DNA of 64,000 bases. It comes from Maricaulis sp017643475. Its GTDB lineage: Bacteria; Pseudomonadota; Alphaproteobacteria; Caulobacterales; Maricaulaceae. The stretch is from contig NZ_CP138920.1 in the NCBI RefSeq assembly GCF_047123815.1, positions 558,001-622,000 of the forward strand. Direction: 5' to 3'. The notes under the pieces were generated by a model, which was not told the origin of the DNA, searched no databases, and saw only the letters and a program-made list of their open reading frames with translations. Shown piece after piece: positions 42,254 through 51,961 of this stretch. A program made the translations under genes and the position numbers. How positions within the stretch are numbered: the first letter of the stretch is position 1; every line of letters begins with the position of its first letter.

Positions 42254-43618
42254 TCATGCGGCAGCGGCAGAGTTTCCGCGGCGTCGCAGTGTCGCAGCCT
42301 CGGCCGTGGCATCGGCAGCTTCGAGCAGCCGGGCGGTAATCATCAGGCCTTCCTGCGCCACATTGCGGTTCTGACCCTCGCTGGAAGCGACCAGGTCGAC
42401 CAGCAATTCACCGGCGTCTTGCAGGCGTTTGACCGACGCATCAGCGATGCGTTTCTGGGTGCTCGCAACAGCGGCGGCGTTGGCATGCTCGCGAGCCTTG
42501 GCGAGGAAATAGATAAGACCTTCGGCGCGATCGACCGAGGCTTCCGGCGGCAATTGTGCCGGGATAATTCGGCCACTCTTGCCACGGCGCGGCTCCGGCA
42601 GTCCGGAATCCAGCGCCAGCGGCACTTTCTCGAATACTTTCTCTGTATTGGTCGAGGCTTCGGCACGCAGGCTGAACAGGGCCTGCCCCCAGCGACCAGC
42701 CTTGCGGATGCCGAACTCCTGGGTCATGCCCGTGGAATAGGAGACAAAGCGGTCATAACGCTCATAGGTCTTTTTCGCCTCGTCCAGATCAGCTGGCGGC
42801 GATTTTAGCTTCGCGGCAAAGAAACCGGTATCAGCAAGCACGGCATCGCCCACAGCAGCCAGCTCGGTCTTGGAGACGACCAGATCATCGCCCCGCTTGC
42901 CGATCCGCTCGATGACGCGGAAGATCTCCCAGGGCTGTTCCAGCCGCCCCATGGTCAGCAGCAGCATCCAGACAGCTCCGTCCGGCGCTTCTTCCATCAG
43001 CTGTTCGTGCATCTGGGTGATGCGGGTTACCAGGTCTTCATCGAGGTCATAGACCCGTGCCGGCACGCGGTTCATGCAGTCATCAATCGGCTTGGCATTG
43101 CGCAGCAGGACCACGGCGTCGCGCAGCATGTCAGCGCTGTCGCCGCCGCCAAAACGCTTGGCCAGTGCCGTCATGTCCTTGGGAACACGCTCGGCTTTCT
43201 GGATACCCTCGTTCAGGGCCTCGCCCAGCTGGGCACGGAATTCATACCAGATCTCGTCGGTGGGCGGCTTCTTGCACTTCTTCGCCGTCTCGATGGTCTG
43301 TTTGGCCAGGTGACGTCCCAGCCAGCCCCAAAGCTTGCTGACCTGGTCCGGGCTGAAACGGGCACGTGACGGCTGCACGCTGTCCGGATCCCCGATCAGG
43401 GGTTTGAGCGGCGCCAGAAGATAGGCCTTGGCGAGAGCGCCCGCGGGTTCCTGGATGGCGTCCTGCAATTCCTTGAAGACACCGATCAGCCGGTTTGACG
43501 CCTCGTCCTGCCCCGCAGACGCCTGCGCGGAAGCCACCAGTGCAGAGCGCATATGCACAGGCATGCTGCGCCAGAGCGCTTCCAGCTTTGCTTTCTGGTT
43601 AGGCGTTAAACGGGTCAT
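42254..43618 (-). CDS. Large helical protein of unknown function, 454 residues
   Basis: I do not recognise a family. It has no signal or membrane segment and looks alpha-helical throughout, with an unusual density of alanine, arginine and glutamate. A cysteine-containing segment (AKKCKKPPTDEIWYEF) and the GDDLVVSKTELAAVGDAVL block are landmarks. It is transcribed alone, with a 59-base gap to the next upstream gene. Such proteins occur across Caulobacterales-type genomes in my recollection; that is not checked. Confidence 0.75.
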   Translation of the reverse strand: MTRLTPNQKAKLEALWRSMPVHMRSALVASAQASAGQDEASNRLIGVFKELQDAIQEPAGALAKAYLLAPLKPLIGDPDSVQPSRARFSPDQVSKLWGWLGRHLAKQTIETAKKCKKPPTDEIWYEFRAQLGEALNEGIQKAERVPKDMTALAKRFGGGDSADMLRDAVVLLRNAKPIDDCMNRVPARVYDLDEDLVTRITQMHEQLMEEAPDGAVWMLLLTMGRLEQPWEIFRVIERIGKRGDDLVVSKTELAAVGDAVLADTGFFAAKLKSPPADLDEAKKTYERYDRFVSYSTGMTQEFGIRKAGRWGQALFSLRAEASTNTEKVFEKVPLALDSGLPEPRRGKSGRIIPAQLPPEASVDRAEGLIYFLAKAREHANAAAVASTQKRIADASVKRLQDAGELLVDLVASSEGQNRNVAQEGLMITARLLEAADATAEAATLRRRGNSAAAA

Positions 43619-43678
43619 GTATAAGTCAAACCACTGCGATACAGACCACAGTCTTGCCCAAGTACAGTTAATTTAGCT

Positions 43679-45058
43679 TTATCGAGAAGTTGCCGGAAGT
43701 TTTACACTTGCCAGAAGACCGCCCATTTCCGAGCGGGAAAACTCAACCTCGCCCTCATAGGCCTTGGCCAGATCGGTCACGATCGACAGGCCCAGGCCGG
43801 AGCCCGGCGCTTTCTCGTCCAGGCGTACGCCGCGCTTGAGCGCCGTCTGTGCCTGTTCATCTGTCAGGCCCGGACCGTCATCCTCGATACGGATTTCCAG
43901 CTCCCGGTCGCCCGTGCGTACAGAGCTGACGCGAACCTGTGAACTGGCCCACTTGCAGGCATTGTCCATCAGATTGCCGATCATTTCCTCCAGATCCTGG
44001 CGTTCGCCGCGGAAGATCAGACCCGGCTCGATCTCGGCGCTGACAGCGATACCCTGGCGTGAATAGATTTTCTCCAGCGTCCGTGCGAGATCGGACAGCA
44101 CGCCGCCGGTTTCGGTACGCGCGCCCACGGCCTTGGCGTGAGCCGCCGCCCTCGCCCGGCGCAGATGGTGGTCGACCTGTTTGGACATGATCTCTGTCTG
44201 CTTGCCCACCAGTTCGGCGAAATCACCATCCTGGCTGCGCGCCTCATTGGTGAGCACGGCCACAGGGGTTTTCAGGGCATGCGCCAGATTGCCGACATGC
44301 GTGCGTGATCGCTCCACCAGCTCGCGGGAATGATCCAGCGTCGCATTGAGCTCGTCGGCCAGCGGCTGCAGCTCGTCGGGGAATTCCCCGTCCACACGTT
44401 CGGCATCACCATGGCGCACTTCCGCCACCGTCCGGCCCATGCGCAGGACCGGTTCCAGACCGATCCGGACCTGCAGGAACACGCCCGCCGCGATGGCCGT
44501 GGCAAAACCCAGGAACATCAGCCCGGAAGTGATGGCAAAATTGCGCACTTCCCGGTCCGCCGGACTGCGATCCTCCGCCGCCAGCATGAGAGACAGGTTT
44601 GTGCGGTTCTGCAGACGCACGGCCTGGGCAACGATACGAAGCGGCTCGCGGTCCGGTCCCTTGGTCTCGCTGGTCAGGATAGCACCGGGCTGGGCCATGG
44701 CGCGCTCGATCAGCTCGTAGGGCGCGGCCAGCTGCTCGTCCCACATCGAGCGCGAGACGATGAGGATACGTGTATTGCCGTCCTCGGCCACATCCAGGAC
44801 TTCCCAGTAACGGCCGGAAAAGACACGTGCGTATTCAGGATCAGAGGGGCGCCTGGCCAAAACGACATCGCCAGCCGGATCGGTTTCCGCAGCGGCTACC
44901 AGCGCGCCGACGACACTGGTCAGGCGGCCATCAAGTGTGCGGATAACGGAGCGCTGGTAGAGCGTGGTCAGCGCAATGGCGCCGACCAGCAACAGGACAA
45001 AGGCCCAGGCCGCTGCGCCTGCGAACAGGCGGAATGCGAGCGACCTGGGTAACCTCAC
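43679..45058 (-). CDS. PhoQ-type sensor histidine kinase
   Basis: A 459-residue membrane kinase: helices at about 9-32 and 173-193 enclose a periplasmic domain, then HAMP and a HisKA domain whose phospho-acceptor His260 lies in LAHALKTPVAVL, the variant typical of PhoQ-like kinases. The ATPase domain is complete (NLMDNACKW, DDGPGLT, GSGLGLSI). The start is GTG 45058, coupled to the regulator stop (GTGA). A PepSY-like secreted protein and this pair form one locus. Confidence 0.9.
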   Translation of the reverse strand: MRLPRSLAFRLFAGAAAWAFVLLLVGAIALTTLYQRSVIRTLDGRLTSVVGALVAAAETDPAGDVVLARRPSDPEYARVFSGRYWEVLDVAEDGNTRILIVSRSMWDEQLAAPYELIERAMAQPGAILTSETKGPDREPLRIVAQAVRLQNRTNLSLMLAAEDRSPADREVRNFAITSGLMFLGFATAIAAGVFLQVRIGLEPVLRMGRTVAEVRHGDAERVDGEFPDELQPLADELNATLDHSRELVERSRTHVGNLAHALKTPVAVLTNEARSQDGDFAELVGKQTEIMSKQVDHHLRRARAAAHAKAVGARTETGGVLSDLARTLEKIYSRQGIAVSAEIEPGLIFRGERQDLEEMIGNLMDNACKWASSQVRVSSVRTGDRELEIRIEDDGPGLTDEQAQTALKRGVRLDEKAPGSGLGLSIVTDLAKAYEGEVEFSRSEMGGLLASVKLPATSR

Positions 45059-45732
45059 GAGACCGGTCGAGCCACCGGATCAACCAGGCGGTATCCCAGA
45101 CCGCGCACGGTCTCGATACGGTCAGGCCCGATCTTCTTGCGAAGGCGGCCGACAAATACCTCGATCGTATTGCTGTCACGATCAAAGTCCTGGTCGTAGA
45201 TATGTTCCACCAGCTCGGTGCGAGAAATCACGCGGTCCTGGTGATGGGCGAGATAGCTGAGCATGCGGAATTCGTGCGAGGTCACCTTGACCGGCGCGCC
45301 TTCGATGAAGACGCGGGCACCGCGTGTATCAATGCTCAGATCACCGCATTCAATCGTCGAGGACGTGTGCCCTGCGGCACGACGGGTCAGCGCCCGCAAG
45401 CGCGCCAGCAATTCCTCGGTGTGGAAAGGTTTGGTGAGATAATCATCAGCGCCCGCATCAAATCCGGCGACCTTTTCGCTCCACCGATCGCGGGCTGTCA
45501 GGATGAGAACCGGGAAGTCCCGGCCCTCGGAACGCCAGCGTTCCAGCACCGTCACGCCGTCCAGCTTGGGCAGGCCCAGATCGAGGACAACAACATCGTA
45601 AGGCTCTGTATCGCCCAGGAAATGCCCGTCTTCGCCATCCACGGCGCTGTCCACGGCATAACCGCTGTCTTCCAGCGCTCGGCCGAGCTGGCGGTTCAGG
45701 TCCGGATCATCTTCAACGACTAATGCGCGCAT
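45055..45732 (-). CDS. PhoP/OmpR-family response regulator
   Basis: A 225-residue regulator. Receiver domain with acidic residues at 7-9, phospho-acceptor Asp51 in LDLGLPKLDG and lysine in LTKPFHTEEL; C-terminal winged helix with the IYDQDFDRDSNTIEVFVGRLRKK recognition region. It partners the PhoQ-type kinase downstream. Confidence 0.93.
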   Translation of the reverse strand: MRALVVEDDPDLNRQLGRALEDSGYAVDSAVDGEDGHFLGDTEPYDVVVLDLGLPKLDGVTVLERWRSEGRDFPVLILTARDRWSEKVAGFDAGADDYLTKPFHTEELLARLRALTRRAAGHTSSTIECGDLSIDTRGARVFIEGAPVKVTSHEFRMLSYLAHHQDRVISRTELVEHIYDQDFDRDSNTIEVFVGRLRKKIGPDRIETVRGLGYRLVDPVARPVS

Positions 45733-45741
45733 GATTCCCTC

Positions 45742-46074
45742 TCAGCGTTCGAACAGTATAGCGCCAGTACGCGCATCCGCCACAACATCGATCCGGCGAC
45801 CATCCTCGGTCAGGATCTTGACGATGTAGCGCGGATTGGAACCACCCTCGAGCTCGGCGTCGAGGACGCTGGCTCGCGGATAGCGCTGTCGCACCTGGCT
45901 GATGACTCGAATGGCGGGGACGACATCGCCCTGCCGACGCGCATCCCGCGCCTCACCCGCCGTATAGCGGTCACGCGACTGGAACACTTTCGCTTCGAAA
46001 GGTTCCGCGATGACAGCTCCCGGTGCGAGCAGAGCGGTGGTTACGCCTAATGTGACTACGAGTTTCTTCAACAT
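45742..46074 (-). CDS. PepSY-like secreted protein
   Basis: A 110-residue exported protein: a signal peptide of about 23 residues, then a mature domain with a strand, helix, strands arrangement including ARRQGDVVPAIRVISQVRQRYP, RYIVKILTEDGRRIDVVADARTGAIL. PepSY domains inhibit proteases or sense envelope state and are often encoded beside two-component systems, as here. The chosen start MLKKLVVTLG gives a good signal peptide; the frame extends 18 codons upstream. Confidence 0.8.
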   Translation of the reverse strand: MLKKLVVTLGVTTALLAPGAVIAEPFEAKVFQSRDRYTAGEARDARRQGDVVPAIRVISQVRQRYPRASVLDAELEGGSNPRYIVKILTEDGRRIDVVADARTGAILFER

Positions 46075-46138
46075 GCGACACACACTGCAGGACTGCCGCT
46101 GAACGCGGCCTGAACGATATGCTAACACTTTTTCACGC

Positions 46139-47068
46139 TCAGGACTTCAATCCCTTGCGCGGATCATGCCCGTCAGCGGGGCTCCAGGCTTCCAGGAACT
46201 CCTGCAAGGCCTGGTCACGCTCCGGCAGGGAAATCATCAAACGGATGATCTGGTCGCCGCGCGCACCCTTGGCACTTGCAAACCCCTTGCCACGCAAACG
46301 CAGCAGACCGCCACTGTTGGAACCGGGCGGAATACGCACATCCACATCACCATCGATCGTGGGTATGCGCACCTTGGCGCCCATCGCCGCTTCTTTCAGT
46401 GTGATGGGCAGATCCAGCATCACATTATCGCCCTCGCGGGAGAAATACTTGTGTTCGCGGATGCGGATCTCGACCAACGCATCGCCCTGGGCACCACCAG
46501 TGGCAGATGGGTGTCCCTGGCCGCGCAGGCGCAGCACCTGTCCCTCGCTGGCACCCGGCGGAACAGCCACGTCCACGGACCGGCCACCGGGCAGGACAAC
46601 GCGGTGTTTGCCGCCCTCGGCCGCCTGCATGAAATCCAACACCAGGCTCTGGCGAAGATCTTCTCCCTTGCGGCGCGGCTGATGACTCTGCTGGGCACCG
46701 GCTGCACCGAAATCGGTAAACAGGTCGGAGAAGATATCGCCGATATCGTCAAACCCGCGCCCGCTCTGGCGCCCCTGGCGGAAATTGAACGGGCTGCGTT
46801 GATGGCGCCCGCCCCCCATGCCGCCCATGCCTCCGGACGCATATTGTGAGCCCAGGCCCGCGCGCGCAGCCGCATCGTATTCGGCGCGCTTGTCTGAATC
46901 AGACAGCAGGTTGAAGGCCGCGGAGACATTCTTGAACCGCTCTTCGGCGGCCTTGTCACCCGGATTGGCATCCGGATGCAGCTCCTTCGCAAGCTTGCGG
47001 TAAGCCTTGCGAATCTCCTCCTGGGAGGCGGTCTTGGAAACACCGAGTGTCTTGTAGGGATCGTCCAT
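46139..47068 (-). CDS. DnaJ-type co-chaperone (CbpA/DjlA-like, no zinc finger)
   Basis: A 309-residue Hsp40: J-domain at about 4-68 with the HPDANPGDK motif, a Gly/Phe-rich linker, and two C-terminal beta domains (about 130-210 and 215-295) for substrate binding. The zinc-finger domain of DnaJ is absent, so it belongs with CbpA-type class B proteins. It would stimulate DnaK ATPase. It sits between the PepSY gene and the last GTA gene, with 71 bases on that side. Confidence 0.9.
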   Translation of the reverse strand: MDDPYKTLGVSKTASQEEIRKAYRKLAKELHPDANPGDKAAEERFKNVSAAFNLLSDSDKRAEYDAAARAGLGSQYASGGMGGMGGGRHQRSPFNFRQGRQSGRGFDDIGDIFSDLFTDFGAAGAQQSHQPRRKGEDLRQSLVLDFMQAAEGGKHRVVLPGGRSVDVAVPPGASEGQVLRLRGQGHPSATGGAQGDALVEIRIREHKYFSREGDNVMLDLPITLKEAAMGAKVRIPTIDGDVDVRIPPGSNSGGLLRLRGKGFASAKGARGDQIIRLMISLPERDQALQEFLEAWSPADGHDPRKGLKS

Positions 47069-47139
47069 GCAGAGCGGTCCGGTTGCGCGTTACTTTCCCC
47101 ATGCATGTAAGGGGCTTTGGGGCGGATCGCAAAGCCTGC

Positions 47140-50100
47140 TCACAGCATCACTTCCAGCCGGGCCGGATGGCCTGCGCCCGCCCGGTCGGAAATCTGCGCG
47201 ACTTCGATGACACAAACCTCATCGCCGCCGGCAGAAGAGCTGAGGATTTCCAGCGCCGGCAAGGTGAGCTGCGGTGTGTCGGTCTGCGTGGCCCAGTCAC
47301 CATACCCGTCCCGTCGCAGGCTGACACGATAGGCTTCGGTCACCTCCCCAAGCGGCAGGGGGTGAATATCCCAGCGGTCACCATCCACACGGGTTCGCCG
47401 ACGCCAGCGCAGCACGCCCGCTTCCAGCCGCAAATGCACCGGCGCAAACGGTTTGAGCCCGCCGTGTTGAGGCAGGACATTCGCCATCGTCGCATCCGCC
47501 TCGCCAGCGCCCGTCAGACGCGCCTGCACACTTACCTGCCGCCCGATCTCACTGTCCCTCGGCGCCAGCGTGCCGACAGCATCATCGAGAAGCACACAGA
47601 TAGCGCCCGTCTCAGCTGTGCCCTCGGCAAAACTGCCATGCAGGCCCCGCAACAGGCGGCTCAGGCGATAACGTCGAGGCGCGATCATCTCGGCGCGGGC
47701 AAATTGCAGGATTTCCCAACGCCCGTCCGATTGCTGGACCGCCAGCCTGTTGGCGCCATTGAGCACGGCCCGGTCTGTATGGCTGGCCAGCTCGCCACGC
47801 ACCAGATCCAGCTCCATCACTGCCGCCTCGTCCCAGCGCCCCAGCGGCCCGGGCGCAAGCGGAGTGGTCAGCACGCCCATCACCGCATGCCGAGGCAATT
47901 GCAGGCGAGCCGTCCAGCCCGCAGACGCACTGCCGGTCGAGATCAAAAGCGGCGCCTGGCCCTGGCGTGTGGCGGCAGCCACCCAGAGCCCCGCCTCCGC
48001 CAGGTCCATCACGGCGAGCACCGGTCGGCTGGGGCTCGCAGGTCCTGTTCCGCTCGCGCTGCGGGAGGCCCTGTATTCAGCCTGGCCAGTCTTCACAGGC
48101 CGGACCAGTTGCGCGCGCAGCTCGGCCTGGCGATCCAGCGCACTGACCTGCCAGCGCTCTTCATCGACAAGCAGGACATCGCCCGGTTCAACCGCCAGCG
48201 CCTGTGGCGGCAGGACGATGCGTCGGCTTTCCAGCTGCATGTTCGCCATGCCCAGCCGGTCCTGCGCCAGGGCGCGTGCCAGGCCTTCATCCAGCAACAA
48301 CCGTCCGGTGAGGGCCAGTCGGCGGTGACCGCCAGCCTCCCCGTCCGCCCAGACCCAGCCGGGCTGATAGGCCTTGCCGTCATCGACAAAGGACAGGCTG
48401 ACATCGCCAAAACGCGCATCACTGGTGGCCGGGCTCAATTGCAGATCTGCTTCGCCCGCCAGATAGGCCGGATCTTCCAGCGTGATCTCGCCCGCCCCGA
48501 GCCCGGACGATACAAAGGCCAGCCGGTCCACCCGAGGCCAGGCTTCGATGCCCAGCAGCGACAGCAAGGGTTCAAGGCCAGCCCGTGCTGCCGTCAGCCC
48601 GTGCATCGCATAACCGGACACCATGCCCAGTGCAGCGCTCGTATCGACCTCGGAAAGCCCTGCCTGCGCACAGATCTCGGTGATGACCTGACCGACCGGT
48701 ACAGCCCCAACACGCCCGTTGAGCCAGTGCCCGCGCTGCCAGTTCTCATTGTCGGACCAGATGTCCCCGCGGGAGGGAAATTCCGGGAAGGGCCGCGCAT
48801 CCCAGGCCCAGACATGCACCCAGTCCGGCATCACCATGGGGCCGGCATAGACCGGCGACACCGGATTCCCGGCCCCGCCCTCACCCCAGTGGGACAACAG
48901 CGCCATCAAGGCGCGGCGCTGCAACAGGTCATCGCGCGCACCACTGGAGAAATGCGGCAAGGCACTCTCGGAACTCTTGGGATCAAAAAACACATTGGGC
49001 TGGTTGCTGCCCTTGTCGACCGCAGGAAAGCCGACCTCGGTCAGCCAGACAGGCTTGCCCTTCGGGACCCAGTCCGTTGGCACAGCGGAACGCAAACCGT
49101 CCGGGCGATCATGATGGGCATTCTCCCACCAGCCTCGCAGATCCTTGATGCGCCAGATCCAGTCCTCGCCATGCGCCAGATCCTGAATCGGCGTGCGGAC
49201 CTGGGCCGCGCGATCAGTCTCGCACGCGTAATACCAGTCATACCCCTCACCGCTGCTCAGCCCCGCCGCCAGATAATCCGGATCGTGAATGCGCTCTGCC
49301 AGGGCGCTGTCGAGATGCCCGGGCGTGTCACGCCAGTCCGTCATCGGCGCGTACCAGTCGATGGCAACAGCATCGATCTCGGCGCAGGCCCAGAGCGGGT
49401 CGAGATGGAAGATCCGCTCGCCGCCCTCACCCCACACACCGGCATATTCGCTCCAGTCCGCAGCATAGGAGAGGCGGCAATCCGGGCCGAGCAATTGGCG
49501 CGCTTCAACCGCCAGCGCGACCAGTTCTGAAACAGCGGGAAAGACACCGGCTTCGCTCGAGGTCGTCAGCGCGACCATTTCCGATCCGATGAGAAACCCG
49601 TCCACACCGCCAGCCGCCTTGGCCAGCGCCGCACAGTGCAGGATGAAACGCCGGAAGCGCCAATCCGCGGGACCCGCATAACTGACTGCGTCCGAAGTCG
49701 TGGTGAAATCCGCCGCGCTGGCTGTGCCGAAAAACTCGGCGATCTGACCGGCAACAGCCGGCCCTGTCTGCGCCGTGATCCGTCCGCGCCAGGGAAAGGC
49801 CGCCTGCTCTGCCCCGCCATGCGGGTCGGGCAGGCTATTGCCCGCCGGGATATCCATTAGGATGAAGGGATAGATCGTGACGGCAAAACCGCGCGCCCTG
49901 AGTTCACCGATCAGGGCGATCACTCCGGCATCGTCCGGCGTGCCACCGTAAACCGGCCGGCCTTCCAGCGTACCGACAAGCCAGGCAGAACCGCGATCCT
50001 CGCCCGCCACCGACCACTCAACGGGACGCGTCTGCTTGTCCCGGGTTTCGACCCCGGGCCGGATCTCGCATTCCCCGCAGCGCAGATCCGTACCGAACCA

Positions 50101-50865
50101 GCTCAGCACCAGCTGCACCGAACGGCAGGCCGGAAGATCGCGCTGCAGCTGGTCCAGCGCGCTCAATACATCCGCCTCACCGCTCCAGGAGTGCCGATTT
50201 TCGGCCAGCTCATCGCCCGGTCTCAGCACACGTTTCACCGGCTGGGTCGTCAGGGAAAACTCGCCACTGCCCGGGATCAGGTTGACGCCGCGCACCAGGT
50301 TTTCCAGCGCGCCCGTCTCACCCTGGCGAAAAACCTCGAAGGAAAAATTGGGAATGCGATGACCGAAGGGCTGCAGCGCCAGATCCTCCAGCACGACATA
50401 GGCCGTATCGCGGAAAGCGGGCGCGTCGGCGCCCTCGATCGTCTCGATCAGCGGGTCAGCCTCTTGCGCGGGCGTGCCGGTATAAAGCCGCATGTTGAGC
50501 GTCGAGACGTCGAGCGGTTCGCCATTGGCCCAGATCCGGCCGATGCCAGAAATGACGCCCTCGCAAAGTCCGACGGCCAGGCTGATGGAATAGGTATACT
50601 GGCTCGACCCTCCCCCGCCCTTGCCACCGCTGGAGTGTTCGTGCTCGCGATAGTTCGACGCCCAGATCACCTCACCAGCCAGGCGATAACGCCCCCAGAT
50701 CCGCGCCATGGGCGAACCGGAGACCGAGGTCTGGATATCCAGACTGTCAATCCGCGGCCCGTCCGGCGCTCCCGGCGCAAGCGCGTGATGCACGGCGGCC
50801 TGGGCCAGGCGTGGCAGGACATGCCGGGCCGTCTCGGCACCGACCCTGAGCAGCATTTCTCCCAT
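47140..50865 (-). CDS. GTA tail-tip protein gp15 (TIM-barrel, phage tail family)
   Basis: A 1241-residue protein homologous to the large gp15 of RcGTA-like elements. The N-terminal 180 residues resemble phage host-specificity protein domains, residues about 200-480 form a GTA TIM-barrel-like glycoside-hydrolase fold, and the C-terminal part is beta-rich tail-tip. It forms the base plate used to reach recipient cells. The ATG has GGAGGATTGAG upstream, and the gene is separated from gp14 by one base. It is the last gene of the cluster. Confidence 0.93.
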   Translation of the reverse strand: MGEMLLRVGAETARHVLPRLAQAAVHHALAPGAPDGPRIDSLDIQTSVSGSPMARIWGRYRLAGEVIWASNYREHEHSSGGKGGGGSSQYTYSISLAVGLCEGVISGIGRIWANGEPLDVSTLNMRLYTGTPAQEADPLIETIEGADAPAFRDTAYVVLEDLALQPFGHRIPNFSFEVFRQGETGALENLVRGVNLIPGSGEFSLTTQPVKRVLRPGDELAENRHSWSGEADVLSALDQLQRDLPACRSVQLVLSWFGTDLRCGECEIRPGVETRDKQTRPVEWSVAGEDRGSAWLVGTLEGRPVYGGTPDDAGVIALIGELRARGFAVTIYPFILMDIPAGNSLPDPHGGAEQAAFPWRGRITAQTGPAVAGQIAEFFGTASAADFTTTSDAVSYAGPADWRFRRFILHCAALAKAAGGVDGFLIGSEMVALTTSSEAGVFPAVSELVALAVEARQLLGPDCRLSYAADWSEYAGVWGEGGERIFHLDPLWACAEIDAVAIDWYAPMTDWRDTPGHLDSALAERIHDPDYLAAGLSSGEGYDWYYACETDRAAQVRTPIQDLAHGEDWIWRIKDLRGWWENAHHDRPDGLRSAVPTDWVPKGKPVWLTEVGFPAVDKGSNQPNVFFDPKSSESALPHFSSGARDDLLQRRALMALLSHWGEGGAGNPVSPVYAGPMVMPDWVHVWAWDARPFPEFPSRGDIWSDNENWQRGHWLNGRVGAVPVGQVITEICAQAGLSEVDTSAALGMVSGYAMHGLTAARAGLEPLLSLLGIEAWPRVDRLAFVSSGLGAGEITLEDPAYLAGEADLQLSPATSDARFGDVSLSFVDDGKAYQPGWVWADGEAGGHRRLALTGRLLLDEGLARALAQDRLGMANMQLESRRIVLPPQALAVEPGDVLLVDEERWQVSALDRQAELRAQLVRPVKTGQAEYRASRSASGTGPASPSRPVLAVMDLAEAGLWVAAATRQGQAPLLISTGSASAGWTARLQLPRHAVMGVLTTPLAPGPLGRWDEAAVMELDLVRGELASHTDRAVLNGANRLAVQQSDGRWEILQFARAEMIAPRRYRLSRLLRGLHGSFAEGTAETGAICVLLDDAVGTLAPRDSEIGRQVSVQARLTGAGEADATMANVLPQHGGLKPFAPVHLRLEAGVLRWRRRTRVDGDRWDIHPLPLGEVTEAYRVSLRRDGYGDWATQTDTPQLTLPALEILSSSAGGDEVCVIEVAQISDRAGAGHPARLEVML

Positions 50866-50866
50866 C

Positions 50867-51298
50867 TCAATCCTCCAGATCCGGAAAGCTGAAAGCCGCG
50901 ACCCAGCGGGCCTGCCACCAGGGGGTCAGCGCGGTCTCGGCAACGGCGCGTCCCCAATAGGCGTGGATGATGCGGCCGGGTGCAGACAGGATGGAGCAGT
51001 GTTTGGCTGGCCCCTCCCGGCGCGGCCGGAAGAGCAGGACATCGCCGGGCGCTGCTGTTTCGAGACATCTTTCCTGGAAGTATTGCCGGGCCGCGTCGAG
51101 CAGGGTTTCCTGCCCGCTCCGCTCGGCCCAGTCGGGGGTATAGGCGGGCAATGGCTGAGGCTCCGCGCCCACCTGCTCGCGCCAGATGCCGCGGACGAGC
51201 CCGAGGCAATCACAACCCGCCCCACAGCAACTGGCCTGGTGGCGATAGGGCGTTCCGATCCAGCGACGGGCGCTGGCGATGATATCCGCGCGCCTCAT
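50867..51298 (-). CDS. GTA gp14, NlpC/P60 cell-wall peptidase
   Basis: A 143-residue C40-type peptidase. Four cysteines crowd the catalytic segment CCGAGCDCLGLVRG (about residues 25-38), where the last is probably catalytic, with a histidine in the AKHCSIL strand. In RcGTA, gp14 is a tail-tip peptidase that opens the recipient murein. It overlaps the gp13 stop by four bases (ATGA). Confidence 0.92.
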   Translation of the reverse strand: MRRADIIASARRWIGTPYRHQASCCGAGCDCLGLVRGIWREQVGAEPQPLPAYTPDWAERSGQETLLDAARQYFQERCLETAAPGDVLLFRPRREGPAKHCSILSAPGRIIHAYWGRAVAETALTPWWQARWVAAFSFPDLED

Positions 51299-51960
51299 CC
51301 GCCCAGCCCCCGTGATCCGCCATCACGCGCGTTCTCATTGGCGGGGCTGGCGATCAGCACGTCATTGCCGACGAGATAGGGAAAACCACGGAAGTTGGAT
51401 GTGTTGGAAAACCGGTCGCGACAGGTCGCGAAAGCCCGGTCACAGCCCAGAGGGTAGTTCGCGTGCATAGCTTCGACACCACAACGCACATCTCCCAGGC
51501 TGGCATCACAGCTGCGCGCGAACACGCGGCCGATCTGGCGCTCCAGCCTGTGTTCCCGTCCCAGCAGCTCGACTTCGCAGCCCTGGTTGAAAATCGCGAC
51601 TGCCCCGAACCACCAGGCCTGGACGCGGACATTCTGGTCCGGCGCAGACCAGTCGGCACGCAACAGCTCGACCTGTGTCTCGTCCCACACTCCGGCCCGT
51701 AATTCGCCCAGCGTGATGCGATCATCCTCCAGCACCAGGCTCAGCCCGGCCTGGTCGGGGGCCAGACCTGTTTCCGTTTCAGCATCGGGAGACGCCATGC
51801 GGGCCATGGGCAGAAAACCGAGCCCGTCGATCTCCAGCGCCTGGTCATGGTCACAAAAGCCCAGTTTGAAACCGTCCGGCCGCGTCAGGCGCCAGCACCA
51901 GCACAGCGTGGATGTCCCGGCTTCCAGCTGGGCACTGATGGATGGGGGAATTGTCAGCAT
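51295..51960 (-). CDS. GTA gp13, DUF2163 tail hub protein
   Basis: A 221-residue protein with the DUF2163 hallmark: an N-terminal strand-rich domain and a C-terminal segment with four cysteines in CDASLGDVRCGVE and LGCDRAFATC followed by NTSNFRGFP. The cysteine arrangement suggests a metal site, an inference. GAGGAGCTGAC stands before the ATG. gp12 and gp13 abut with a one-base gap. Confidence 0.92.
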   Translation of the reverse strand: MLTIPPSISAQLEAGTSTLCWCWRLTRPDGFKLGFCDHDQALEIDGLGFLPMARMASPDAETETGLAPDQAGLSLVLEDDRITLGELRAGVWDETQVELLRADWSAPDQNVRVQAWWFGAVAIFNQGCEVELLGREHRLERQIGRVFARSCDASLGDVRCGVEAMHANYPLGCDRAFATCRDRFSNTSNFRGFPYLVGNDVLIASPANENARDGGSRGLGG

Positions 51961-51961
51961 G

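Noticed and set aside
47047..49530. Plus-strand open frame of 827 codons antisense to GTA gp15
   Set aside because: Composition (histidine/arginine/proline/glutamine-rich) is typical of an antisense shadow in GC-rich DNA; gp15 has clear homology in the other strand.
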